Assembly: GCA_902776455.1 (NCBI GenBank) | Contig: CACYQI010000005.1 | Coordinates: 47,919-111,918, forward strand | Source of the DNA: an uncultured Bacteroidales bacterium | GTDB lineage: Bacteria; Bacteroidota; Bacteroidia; Bacteroidales; Bacteroidaceae | Length of the DNA stretch: 64,000 bases | Direction of reading: 5' to 3' | Shown: positions 43,514 through 51,719 of the stretch, in pieces | How the letters are laid out: every line of letters starts with the position of its first letter | Numbering within the stretch: the first letter of the stretch is position 1 | Notes under the pieces: model-generated | The model's input: the letters and a program-made list of their open reading frames with translations, nothing else | Database searches by the model: none | Told to the model about the DNA's origin: nothing | Program-made: the position numbers and the translations under genes

Positions 43514-43687
43514 TTACCATTCCTCGTCCCAGAGGTTGACATCAGAGGTCTGTTCCTCCTTAACGAGAATTTGGTTGGAGTTTGAGATAGAAGCACCGCC
43601 TCTGTTGATATCCAGTGACTCTGCCATCATTTGGCAAGTGCTGAGTTGAATGGTCAGTGTCTCGGGAATAATATATGTCTTTTTCAT
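43514..43687 (-). CDS. 57-residue peptide of a small Prevotella-type family
   Basis: A short frame, MKKTYIIPETLTIQLSTCQM at the start and LVKEEQTSDVNLWDEEW at the end. The layout (MKK-x-Y-I-x-P-x-x-x-x-x-x-L, then a serine/asparagine-rich middle with Ile-Asn-Arg-Gly-Gly-Ala-Ser, then an acidic tail ending in W-D-E-E-W) matches a family of 55-75-residue orphan peptides I know as very frequent in Prevotella, often beside large surface proteins. Function unknown. A second ATG two codons upstream (43691-43693) is possible. It is 3' of the 1.37-kb-residue surface protein, separated by an AAGTCCTTAAGGTCC repeat, and is followed by a terminator, so the two are probably co-transcribed. Confidence 0.78.
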   Translation of the reverse strand: MKKTYIIPETLTIQLSTCQMMAESLDINRGGASISNSNQILVKEEQTSDVNLWDEEW

Positions 43688-43754
43688 TGTCATCTTCTTG
43701 TTTTAAAGTCCTTAAGGTCCCTAAAGTCTTTAGAGACCCTAAGGTCCTTGTTTC

Positions 43755-46700
43755 TTATTTCAGTATTTTCTTTCCGTTCACGATGTTAATGCCCTTCTGA
43801 GCCTTGCTCAGGCGCTGACCTGCAACATTGAAGATAGAGGTAGATTCTTCATTATTCACCCTTAATTCTTCATTTATTCCTGTTGCATCGTCTTCCTCGA
43901 AGCCATAGAAGGCCTTGACACCGCCACCACCTGTATTAGTAGCTACCTCAAGGTAAGCCTTGCCTTCAGGAATTGTGACAGAAGCATCTACAGGATAGAA
44001 GCCAACTCCATTAAATTTCTTTGCAAGAGCATAGATGCCTTCGCCACCTGTTACAGTACCATCAGAAGCCTTAAGCAGATTCCCTGTTGCTGCAGTTTGT
44101 GCTGTAGCAGTAGCAGTTTGTGTGAAGTTGACTCCATTTTCCTTCTTCAGCAACAAAGCTTCACCATGTTTTGCAGAAGTGACGGGTTCCAAGTGAACCA
44201 CGCTTTCTTTTTCAGACTCAGTTACAGCAAATGCTTCGAAAGAGGCACCTGTGAAGTCATAATCATACTTAGCTACCATTGTAGCATAGCCAGCTTCAGC
44301 AGTAATGGCAAGGTCCTGAGTCGGGAGAGCCTCATCTGCCATTATCTTCAGAATGGGGTACTTGCCGCCACAAGTGAACTTCCAATCGTTGGTGAAGTCC
44401 CAGCCAAGAGTGGTCTCATAGAAGTCCTTTGTTGTTGCATCAATCCAACTAATCTGCTTGCCATTCGAGTCATCCTTTTGATTCAAAATTTTCTCGCCTG
44501 TACTGTAAACTGTGCTTTTCAGCGTATAATTGTCGGCAAATGTTACAGGGCGATCATTCCAATCAGCTTTAATGATAGCATAGGTGGAACTGCCAGTTAT
44601 AGTCGGAGCGGCAACCATATTGTTGCGAACCTCAGGATTTGGGCTTACAGCTGCATCAATACGGGAAATCAAGCCACTGGCATCTCCGCTTGGATTGCTT
44701 ACCGTACCCACAAAGAGGTTCTTTTCAATGGTAGCAACCTTGATTGTGCCAACAAGACCACCTGCCTGATATTGATCTGAAACAATCGTTGCGTTTGAAT
44801 AGTTATTTCTCACCTCTGTTCCATCTATAGCATTTGCCACAATAGCTGCTACATGGTCATGACCTGTTATTGTGGAATTCACGACAGCGCATTTCTGAAT
44901 GGTAGATGCAGAAGCTGTGCCTACGAGTCCGCCTGTATTCTGTTTGGTCGTGACTGTAATGGTGGCCCCATCAAGCACCGTATTCTGAATAGTTGCATTC
45001 TTGACGTAGCCGAATAAACCTACATGGTCTTGTGTCGAACTAGTATATGAGATATTTGACACAACATTTCCTTTCCCATCGAAAGAACCTGCGTACTTGT
45101 TAGCTTCTGTGCCAATGGGTGTATAAGCAACACCGCTCATGTTGATAGCACCTGTCAACTGTGCTACCAAGTCTGTCATTCCGCTATTGACATTAGAGGC
45201 GAATGCCATCAATTCATCGGCATTTGAGATATTGGCTACCATCCATTTGAGGACAGGATAATATCCTTCTGCGTGGAAAGTCCAGTCATTTGTCATATCC
45301 CAACCCATTGTAGAAGTATAGAAGTTTGCTGTCTGCATATCTTCAACGTCAGTGGTCTTGCCTTCATAACCATTGAGATTATCGAAGTTCATTGTCTTGC
45401 CGGCTTTCAACTCTGCATCTGCATCGTTATGGGTTGACTTAAAAGTAGTGGTTTCAGAAACTCGGTTGTTAGTCCATGTTGTTCCTGTTCTATCAGGACA
45501 GAGCGGAGTAATGTTTGTTTTTCCTGTCGTGATAGATGTTGCTGCCATAATGTTGTTTTGCACCTTTGTCGAATTGTCCGTCTCTATACGAGAGATAAAG
45601 CCTCCAACATCGCCAGTGTCATTACCGGCCTTAACTGAACCGAGGAATATGCTCTTCTCGAGTGTGAGTCCGTTTGATGTTCCTACAAAGCCTCCAGCCT
45701 GATAGTAAGAAGAATTAACCTCTGCATCGGAATAACAGTTGGAGATGGTCGTGGTTCCTTGTGTATTGCCTGCAATTGAACCTACATGGTCAAAACCCGA
45801 AACCTTAGAACCACCCGTTACGGCAACACGATTGATGGTTGTTTTATTTGCATTACCCACGATGATAGCCGTGTTTTGTGTGTAATTTGCAGAAAGAGAG
45901 ACATTCGCTTTATACATACCAAGGTCGTGGATGCTTGCATTCTCTGTTCTACCGAAAAGAGCAACTTGCTTTAAACCGAGATTAGAAATACTGAAATTCT
46001 TCAGCCAATGACCTTGTCCATCAAACTCTCCCTTAAAGATGATACCGCTGTTGCCTATGCTGAAGCCTTGGAAACCTGAACCATTGAGATCAATGTCTTG
46101 TGTCAGCTTGACCTTGAAATTACCATCTTCTTTCTCGTCCATTCTTGCAGCCAGCCATTTGAGATGCTGTGGTGTGCTTGCTTGATAGTAATCACCATTT
46201 TTGCTCATATAGTTAGACTGAATGGTTCCGCAAACAGAGCAGAAACCATCAACATAACTGTGTGAAGCAAGAGCCGTTAGGTTCTCCATCTTCTTTGCAC
46301 CACATACAGTACATATGGATTCATTGCCGCCAGGCGTTGTGCAGGTTGCTGCCACAGTACCTACTGGAGTCCAGTTATGCTCAGCACAACCATAGTTGGC
46401 TCCTACAACATGGAACTCGCCAAGTTGCGTCCAGCCTGTACTCTTCATGGAGTTTAAAGTCAACTTAATGTATTTGAAAGCATCCGATGTGTTGGTGGGT
46501 GTGAACTCATAAGTGGTATAATTTACATTTTTAACATAATTACGGGCTGCCGCATCTGCATCTGTCACTTCGTGAATAGTAACCCAATTGGTATTATCGT
46601 TAGAGCCTTCAACCTTCCAAGTCTTTGGAGCACGGTTGTTCCAATCGCCATCATCGTGAGTAGAGAAAGAATAACTCTTCACTGGATAAGACTTACCGTC

Positions 46701-47861
46701 AGAGGTCTCGATTGTTATCCAACTGCCAGAAAGATTATTACCTTCCATCTTTTCCCCTAATTGCCAATCCACTGCATTCTTGGTCATTGTCTCACCGTCT
46801 CTGTCAGTTGTAGAACTGTCATAGTATCCCTCTTTCCAATTATAGGTTACAACAGACTGTGTTTCAAATAAAAGCTGAAACTCAGAGATCTGCATATCTC
46901 CTTCGGGTTTGTCAATTTCCAGCCTAAAATACCGATAAGCCGTACCCACTGTAGATTTGTCGCAGAAAAAACGCTGAGTGAAGTAATTTCGCTGCTGTAC
47001 ATATGAGTTCTCGCTATAACTTGACAACTCAACCCAGCCTGATGCGGCATCGCGAGCAAGATCGCTGGTTGCGCCATACAGCGTCCATTTCTTTGGCATA
47101 CGTCCATGTATTTCTGTGTCGTTTGCCGTGATAATATCATATCCCCAGACATAAATGGGAGCAGAAGCATTGAACAGGGCATAGCAATCTGTACCTCCCT
47201 GAGTGTTCCACTTGGTGGTGGTCAAACCATCGAAAGCTTTCTCTGTGCCTTCACCGTTATTATATTTCTTGCCGGCAGTACATGTGAAAGTCACTTGGGG
47301 TGTCGGGTCTGTGATATAGGTCTTGAAGCAGAAATCACCCATCTGCATATATTCTCCGGATTGACGAATCTCTTCAACAACAATCTTGAAGTATCTGTAG
47401 CTAGACCCTCCTGCCTGAGACATAGTGAAGTCTGTCTGAAGATAAGAATTCTTGTTGGCACTGATAGGAAATTCATTATTTGATGGGCAATTCTTTTGGT
47501 CGAGAAGAACCCAGCCATCGCTACCAGTGGCAGCAGCGGCAGCGGCGTCAGTAGTAAAATTACCACCATAAATTTTCCACTTCTTCCATTGGCGACCATT
47601 ACTCTCAGGAGTGTCATTGGCTTCTGTCAGAGTGTACTCGCTGGGAATAAGGGCGCTTGATGTCTTGAAGATAATCCATTTAGGATCTCCCGTGCTTAAA
47701 CCTTGTCCCCATTTTGTTGTTCCTGTTCCATCTAGAAGTTTACCAGCCCATTCGTTACTGTTCGAATCCGTCTTAGTGGAATTCAAATGGGTGTAGGTTA
47801 ATTGTGCCATGCTTTCCGATACGGTCCATAGCAACGCAGCAAGCGTTAATAGTTTCTTCAT
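43755..47861 (-). CDS. large secreted surface protein: discoidin-like domains, GLUG repeats, T9SS C-terminal signal
   Basis: A 1368-residue exported protein (signal peptide MKKLLTLAALLWTVSESMAQ). Residues about 20-500 hold three F5/8 type C-like domains (for example APIYVWGYDIITANDTEIHG and SFSTHDDGDWNNRAPKTWKV). Residues about 510-560 carry two Cys-x-x-Cys pairs (SICTVCGAKK, GFCSVCGTIQ). Residues about 570-1190 are beta-helix GLUG-type repeats in two blocks (GEFDGQGHWLKNFSISNLGL, GSFDGKGNVVSNISYTSS). The last ~25 residues, IFNVAGQRLSKAQKGINIVN-GKKILK, are a short T9SS-type sorting end. The linker before it (NEELRVNNEE) is encoded by an ATTCTTCATTATTCACCC repeat. Base use is visibly AT-richer than its neighbours, which suggests acquisition. 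Probably an adhesin or glycan binder. Confidence 0.85.
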   Translation of the reverse strand: MKKLLTLAALLWTVSESMAQLTYTHLNSTKTDSNSNEWAGKLLDGTGTTKWGQGLSTGDPKWIIFKTSSALIPSEYTLTEANDTPESNGRQWKKWKIYGGNFTTDAAAAAATGSDGWVLLDQKNCPSNNEFPISANKNSYLQTDFTMSQAGGSSYRYFKIVVEEIRQSGEYMQMGDFCFKTYITDPTPQVTFTCTAGKKYNNGEGTEKAFDGLTTTKWNTQGGTDCYALFNASAPIYVWGYDIITANDTEIHGRMPKKWTLYGATSDLARDAASGWVELSSYSENSYVQQRNYFTQRFFCDKSTVGTAYRYFRLEIDKPEGDMQISEFQLLFETQSVVTYNWKEGYYDSSTTDRDGETMTKNAVDWQLGEKMEGNNLSGSWITIETSDGKSYPVKSYSFSTHDDGDWNNRAPKTWKVEGSNDNTNWVTIHEVTDADAAARNYVKNVNYTTYEFTPTNTSDAFKYIKLTLNSMKSTGWTQLGEFHVVGANYGCAEHNWTPVGTVAATCTTPGGNESICTVCGAKKMENLTALASHSYVDGFCSVCGTIQSNYMSKNGDYYQASTPQHLKWLAARMDEKEDGNFKVKLTQDIDLNGSGFQGFSIGNSGIIFKGEFDGQGHWLKNFSISNLGLKQVALFGRTENASIHDLGMYKANVSLSANYTQNTAIIVGNANKTTINRVAVTGGSKVSGFDHVGSIAGNTQGTTTISNCYSDAEVNSSYYQAGGFVGTSNGLTLEKSIFLGSVKAGNDTGDVGGFISRIETDNSTKVQNNIMAATSITTGKTNITPLCPDRTGTTWTNNRVSETTTFKSTHNDADAELKAGKTMNFDNLNGYEGKTTDVEDMQTANFYTSTMGWDMTNDWTFHAEGYYPVLKWMVANISNADELMAFASNVNSGMTDLVAQLTGAINMSGVAYTPIGTEANKYAGSFDGKGNVVSNISYTSSTQDHVGLFGYVKNATIQNTVLDGATITVTTKQNTGGLVGTASASTIQKCAVVNSTITGHDHVAAIVANAIDGTEVRNNYSNATIVSDQYQAGGLVGTIKVATIEKNLFVGTVSNPSGDASGLISRIDAAVSPNPEVRNNMVAAPTITGSSTYAIIKADWNDRPVTFADNYTLKSTVYSTGEKILNQKDDSNGKQISWIDATTKDFYETTLGWDFTNDWKFTCGGKYPILKIMADEALPTQDLAITAEAGYATMVAKYDYDFTGASFEAFAVTESEKESVVHLEPVTSAKHGEALLLKKENGVNFTQTATATAQTAATGNLLKASDGTVTGGEGIYALAKKFNGVGFYPVDASVTIPEGKAYLEVATNTGGGGVKAFYGFEEDDATGINEELRVNNEESTSIFNVAGQRLSKAQKGINIVNGKKILK

Positions 47862-47902
47862 TTGCATTTTGTTTTGTGTTTGATTTTGTTTGTTGTTTAT
47901 TG

Positions 47903-48031
47903 TTATGTTGTTTGTTTTTCTCTTATGAATCCGTCGGCGATGTAGAGGTCGCCATAGAGGTAGAGGCCGAGTTTGCAGACAGGGTTCTTCACGATGTCTG
48001 TACTGCCATGATAGACGACAATCTCCTTCAA
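47903..48031 (-). pseudogene. DUF3990-like remnant
   Basis: A 42-codon frame that starts at a TTG overlapping the stop of the DUF3791 gene and reads LKEIVVYHGSTDIVKNP before degenerating. DUF3990 proteins begin with a Val-x-Tyr-His-Gly-Ser motif of an ADP-ribosyltransferase-like fold, run to about 150 residues and normally follow DUF3791. Only the N-terminal motif is left here, so the gene is a remnant. A small number of residues supports this, so confidence is moderate. Confidence 0.6.
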
Positions 48032-48267
48032 CGTCTGTCCTCCCATTCTTTCAGGCATTCTGCGATTCCTTCTGCTATGTTGTCGCGGCTTTCGGTGTGC
48101 AGGGCTTCGTAGTGCGGGATGATATACCGTTCTATCAAGTCCACCTGCTTCATGCGCTGATACACTTCCTTGTAGGATGTGTTCAGCAAGCGGGCTGTGG
48201 CTTCGATGCAGGTGCTGACGAAGGCCATGACGACTTGTGTGCGCGATATTTCGACTACTTGCTTCAT
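48028..48267 (-). CDS. DUF3791 protein
   Basis: A 79-residue helical protein, MKQVVEISRTQVVMAFVSTC through ARLLNTSYKEVYQRMKQVDL to RDNIAEGIAECLKEWEDRR. This fits DUF3791, a small family that is usually encoded with DUF3990 in one unit, and whose function is not known to me (a toxin-antitoxin-like or transfer-associated pair has been suggested by context). The start at 48265-48267 is preferred over an upstream in-frame ATG because the promoter box TAACTTTG at 48307-48314 leaves only ~40 bases of leader. Confidence 0.72.
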   Translation of the reverse strand: MKQVVEISRTQVVMAFVSTCIEATARLLNTSYKEVYQRMKQVDLIERYIIPHYEALHTESRDNIAEGIAECLKEWEDRR

Positions 48268-49103
48268 TTGTGTATATGTGCGGCGCGTTTTCGCACAAAG
48301 CGAGGGCAAAGTTACGAAATATAATTGAGATAGGAGGGCCTTTTCTTAGTTAAATAATGTTAATATGCAAAGAATTGAAGAAAATCTGCTGAATTTTGCC
48401 TTTCGTTTCGTGAGTAAGGAGCTTTTGGGGCACTTTTATTCCTGCGGAGCAATACGCGATGCGGAGTTTTGTCCTTTGGCTCTTTGGCCCCATAGGAATA
48501 CAGTCCCGATGGAGTAAAAGCGCGGGGAAAGTTCTCGAGTAGCGTTCTGTGTTGTCTGCCTTTATTTTCCTTTTGTCAAGGTTTTTCTGATTGGGGCGCG
48601 TTCTGGCGGCGTTTTTCGGTCGCGGCGGCACTTTTCTACTCCGAAGGCGAGAAATGGCCTTAAATCGAATTTGCGGTGATTATCAAGGAGATACAAAGGC
48701 GCGTTTTTTGGCGGAGTGTTAAGAAAGTGTTACATCGGCACGGAATGCAGACAAACGGAACAAAGAATGGAGTTGAAAATTGAAAGTTGAAAGGGGAAAT
48801 TCTACGTGGAGGAAAAGGCGACACTCCGTGGAGAGTTGGCCGATTCTCCACGGAGTGTTGGAAAATGTTCTGTGGAGCGTCGCCCGAAGCGGCGTTTTCC
48901 GGCGATTTTTATGTAAAGTTTTTGGAGGGCTTTCTCTGGCGTGGCATGCCTTTCGGCGCTCTGCGGAAATGGCGGAAATGGCTGAAAGGGGCCATCAGTC
49001 CCTGTGCGGTTTTTCTTTTTGCGGAACGATGGGGCTGCAAGTTCGATACGGCGGAAGAGAAAAGAATTATCGCGTTTTTCTTGTATTATTCCAGGATTAA
49101 TCG
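48268..49103. repeat. intergenic stretch with a 130-base element and CTCCACGGAG units
   Basis: After the DUF3791 promoter comes about 300 bases without a recognised feature, then a copy of the 130-base element (about 48640-48770; shared words GAAATGG-CTTAAATCGAAT and GTTAAGAAAGTGTTAC), a TTGAAAATTGAAAGTTGAAA tract (48773-48790), and ACTCCGTGGAGAGTTGGCCG-type units (48820-48875). The rest up to the antitoxin promoter is unremarkable; an open frame running into the antitoxin from 48787 has no coding character. Confidence 0.65.
48307..48314 (-). promoter_or_regulatory. promoter -7 box for DUF3791
   Basis: Minus-strand TAACTTTG, a TAnnTTTG match 39 bases before the DUF3791 start. Confidence 0.55.
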
Positions 49104-49111
49104 TAACTTTG
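49104..49111 (+). promoter_or_regulatory. promoter -7 box for the PIN toxin-antitoxin pair
   Basis: TAACTTTG followed by CACAG, 23 bases before the antitoxin start. Confidence 0.65.
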
Positions 49112-49134
49112 CACAGGAAAAGGAGGACTTGCTT

Positions 49135-49344
49135 ATGCTAAACAATGCTCAAATAGAACTGCTGCAAGCTTTGTCTGCTATGCATACTGACGAGGATTTG
49201 CTGTCTCTGAAACGTGCCCTTTCAAGTTTTTTTGCCAATCGTGCCGAGGCACAGATGGATGAACTTTGGGAAAGCGGTGCTTGGAATGAGCAGACGCTTA
49301 GCGACCTGCGGACTGCCCATTACAGAACTCCTTACGGCAGATGA
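49135..49344 (+). CDS. probable antitoxin of a PIN toxin pair
   Basis: A 69-residue acidic, helical protein (MLNNAQIELLQALSAMHTDE ... DLRTAHYRTPYGR). The ATG at 49135 follows a strong AGGAGG ribosome site and the promoter box above, which decides this start over the much longer open frame. It overlaps the PIN gene by four bases (ATGA). Small helical partners of this kind precede COG1569-type PIN toxins in Bacteroidota. Antitoxin function is inference from gene pairing. Confidence 0.75.
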   Translation: MLNNAQIELLQALSAMHTDEDLLSLKRALSSFFANRAEAQMDELWESGAWNEQTLSDLRTAHYRTPYGR

Positions 49345-49757
49345 GACACGTTGTACTTGACACTAACTGCCTCATTCAGATGCTTTCACGCCACAGCGAT
49401 GCGTATCTTGGATGGAGAGCCTTCCGAGAAGAGCGCTATGTGCTTTGTGTCAGCAACGACATCATATCGGAATATACGGAAGTAATCGGTCAACTTGCAA
49501 CTCCTGAGGTTGCGGAAAACGTTGTAAATGCCATTCTCCATGCACCAAACACGAAGAGGTTTGATCCCTATTTCCGCTTTGGTCTAATCGCGGAAGACTC
49601 GGACGATAATAAATTCGTGGATTGTGCCATTATTGCGAATGCAGACTATATTGTCAGTGACGATGCGCACTTTAATGTGCTATCTCATACTCCATTCCCT
49701 TCTTTAAGAGTTCTTCATCTCAAAGAATTCCTGGCTGACATTCAGTCTTGTAACTGA
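49341..49757 (+). CDS. PIN-domain toxin (putative toxin component, PIN family)
   Basis: A 138-residue PIN nuclease: first acidic residue in VVLDTNCLIQML (Asp7), second in SEYTEVIGQL (Glu45), and the DSDDNKFVDCAIIANADYIV (about 92-112) stretch carrying the remaining metal ligands, then SDDAHF. All expected acidic residues are present, so the nuclease should be active. PIN toxins usually cut tRNA or mRNA. It is translationally coupled to the antitoxin by overlap. Confidence 0.88.
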   Translation: MRHVVLDTNCLIQMLSRHSDAYLGWRAFREERYVLCVSNDIISEYTEVIGQLATPEVAENVVNAILHAPNTKRFDPYFRFGLIAEDSDDNKFVDCAIIANADYIVSDDAHFNVLSHTPFPSLRVLHLKEFLADIQSCN

Positions 49758-49988
49758 AGTTTCAGAAGCTTTGCTTCCTTTTGGAGCAAGGGGCAAGGGG
49801 CAAGGAGCAAGAGGATAGCATTAACGCCTGTCTTCCCAGAGTCCCTTTGTTTCCTATTTAGCCTTCTTATCATTCCTCTTGCCCCTTGCTCCTTGCCCCT
49901 TGCTCCTTAGAAACCGAGGAAGTGCAAACTTCCGAAAGTTGAATCTTGTAAGTAATCAGAAAGGTCTTCTGATCGGGGAGCGGTCGGG
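49758..49988. repeat. GCAAGGGGCAAGGAGCAAGA inverted repeat
   Basis: GGAGCAAGGGGCAAGGGGCA at 49785-49815 faces TGCCCCTTGCTCCTTGCCCC at 49879-49908, able to form a long hairpin between converging genes. The same family occurs inside prmA. Confidence 0.85.
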
Positions 49989-50933
49989 TTATTGCTTGTC
50001 CTTTTGTGCCAGCTGCCAGGCGTTATAGACGTTGTGCCAGATGCTGTAGAAGCCTCCTGTGAGCGATGTGAGGGGGTCGAGGAAGGTGTATCCTATCCAG
50101 ATGGCGAGGACGGTGTTCTTCTGTCCGCAGGCTTGTGCGGCGCTGACGGCATCGGCGTAGCGTCGGCCTACGAGCCGGCCTGCTGCGAACTGCACGATGC
50201 AGGCCAGGAGCGAGCCGGCGAGGATGAGCAGGCAGGGCAGCCACGTCACGTCGGCATGTACGAGGATGCGGGTCGTGACGGCTATGGCGAGCGACAGGGA
50301 CACGAGCCAGAGGTAGAAGGGAAGGTCGGAATGCGAGGTGATGAAGCGCGTGAGGGCGGGTGAGAGGTGACGGAGGAGGAAGGCCGCCAGCAGGGGGCCG
50401 ATGAGCAGGGGGAACACTCTGCGGACGATGAGCCAGAAGGACAGCCAGAAACCCATGCCGCCTGTGGGGTTGACAAGGGGCACAAAGGCGGGGATGAGAA
50501 GTGCTGCCAGGAGGTTGACCATCATGGTGTAGGCGGTCAGGGTGCCTACGTTCCCTCCGAGTTTTGCTGTGACGACGGCTGCTGCCGTAGCGGTGGGGCA
50601 GAGGAAGCAGAGCATGGTGCTTTGCAGAAGCAGTCGCGATGTGTCGTCTCCTGCGCTATGGTGTAGCAGGCACAGCAGGGCTGCGATGCTTGCCTGAAAG
50701 AGGAGCAGCCATCCTTGCCAGCCTCGGAGCCGCATGTCCTGAAGGCGTATGCGGCAGAAAGTGAACGTCAGCATGAGGAAGATGAGCGTAGGCTGGACAT
50801 AGCCGACGGCTTCAGTCGTCATGTGGCGGGCTGTCGATGAGAGGGGCAGGTTGCGGCAGAAAAAGTAGGCTGTCGAACCCATCATCATGCTCAACGGCAG
50901 CGCCCAGTTCTTGAAAAACCTCTTGACTCTCAT
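49989..50933 (-). CDS. bile acid:sodium symporter-family transporter
   Basis: A 314-residue membrane protein with about ten hydrophobic helices. Family features include PTLIFLMLTFTFCRIRLQDM in the second helix region, CFLCPTATAAAVVTAKLGGN in the fourth (the place of the BASS substrate-crossover motif), and SAAQACGQKNTVLAIWIGYT with LDPLTSLTGGFYSIWHNVYN near the C-terminus. BASS proteins transport bile acids, pantoate or organic acids with Na+; the substrate is not readable. Unusually many tryptophan and arginine residues lie at the cytoplasmic turns. Transcribed from TAATTTTG at 50956-50963. Confidence 0.85.
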   Translation of the reverse strand: MRVKRFFKNWALPLSMMMGSTAYFFCRNLPLSSTARHMTTEAVGYVQPTLIFLMLTFTFCRIRLQDMRLRGWQGWLLLFQASIAALLCLLHHSAGDDTSRLLLQSTMLCFLCPTATAAAVVTAKLGGNVGTLTAYTMMVNLLAALLIPAFVPLVNPTGGMGFWLSFWLIVRRVFPLLIGPLLAAFLLRHLSPALTRFITSHSDLPFYLWLVSLSLAIAVTTRILVHADVTWLPCLLILAGSLLACIVQFAAGRLVGRRYADAVSAAQACGQKNTVLAIWIGYTFLDPLTSLTGGFYSIWHNVYNAWQLAQKDKQ

Positions 50934-50955
50934 ATTCCTGCTTGTCTTTGCTGCA

Positions 50956-50963
50956 CAAAATTA
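50956..50963 (-). promoter_or_regulatory. promoter -7 box for the BASS transporter
   Basis: Minus-strand TAATTTTG followed by TGC, 23 bases before the start codon. Confidence 0.5.
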
Positions 50964-51027
50964 TGCAAAATACTTCGCTTTACGGCTTTTTGTAGGAAGA
51001 AAATTTCGCTATGTGGCGTCTTTTTAC

Positions 51028-51035
51028 TACTTTTG
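51028..51035 (+). promoter_or_regulatory. promoter -7 box for mntA-hepT
   Basis: TACTTTTG followed by CAGC, 18 bases before the mntA start. The box excludes the longer TTG-initiated frame at 51033. Confidence 0.7.
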
Positions 51036-51053
51036 CAGCGCAATAGTAAAAGT

Positions 51054-51347
51054 ATGACTACCCAACTGATGACCCAGAAGATGGTTGACTACTTCAAGAC
51101 GCAGCCGGTAGTGAAGGCTTGGCTGTTCGGTTCCTTTGCGCGGGGCGAGGAACGGGCAGACAGTGACGTGGATATACTGATTTCGCTTGTACCCGGCACT
51201 CGTCTTGGCTTGAAGTTCTTCCGCATGAACTTGGAACTGGAAGAATTGCTGGGGCGTCCTGTCGATTTGGTTATAGAAGGCGACTTGATGCCTTATGCCG
51301 AAAAGACAGCGAACCGTGACAAAGTATTAGTATATGCGAGAGCCTGA
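51054..51347 (+). CDS. mntA: MNT-type minimal nucleotidyltransferase antitoxin
   Basis: A 97-residue pol-beta-fold nucleotidyltransferase. Motif GSFARGEERADSDVDILI (residues 26-43) has the Gly-Ser pair at 26-27 and the metal-binding Asp38 and Asp40. With the HEPN protein it forms the MntA/HepT (type VII) system in which MntA inactivates the toxin by AMPylating a tyrosine. Its 3' end overlaps hepT by 14 bases. Catalytic residues are intact, so an active antitoxin is expected. Confidence 0.88.
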   Translation: MTTQLMTQKMVDYFKTQPVVKAWLFGSFARGEERADSDVDILISLVPGTRLGLKFFRMNLELEELLGRPVDLVIEGDLMPYAEKTANRDKVLVYARA

Positions 51348-51678
51348 AAGAGACATCTCACGTTTGGAACATATCCTTGTTGCTATAGAAAACATAGAGG
51401 AATATGTCAAGGGGATAGACGAGGAACAGCTGGTGGCAGACAAACTACGTCTTCATGCCACGATTTATAACGTTCAGATTATAGGTGAAGCTGTTTATAA
51501 GCTTACAAGAGAATTCAGAGCATCTCATCCAGAGACACCCTGGGCAATCATTGAGAAGATGCGTCATGTCCTCGTACATGACTATTTCAAGATTAATTTC
51601 GATGTGCTTTGGGATGTGGTGACCAAGGATGTTCCGCCCCTCAAGCAGCAAATAAAGAGTTATCTGGACGAGGTCTGA
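51334..51678 (+). CDS. hepT: HEPN-domain RNase toxin HepT
   Basis: A 114-residue all-helical HEPN protein. The catalytic RX4HXY motif is complete: Arg77, His82 and Tyr84 in KMRHVLVHDYFKIN. Tyr84 is the residue expected to be AMPylated by MntA. HepT proteins cleave tRNA or mRNA. The overlap with mntA ensures coupled translation, which fits a toxin-antitoxin unit. Confidence 0.9.
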   Translation: MREPERDISRLEHILVAIENIEEYVKGIDEEQLVADKLRLHATIYNVQIIGEAVYKLTREFRASHPETPWAIIEKMRHVLVHDYFKINFDVLWDVVTKDVPPLKQQIKSYLDEV

Positions 51679-51719
51679 TAAAAGAATAACTACATAAAAC
51701 AGAATATAATACACGAAGA

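Noticed and set aside
48787-49344. 185-codon version of the antitoxin gene
   Set aside because: The first 116 codons cover the CTCCACGGAG repeat and the promoter; AGGAGG and ATG at 49135 give the natural start.
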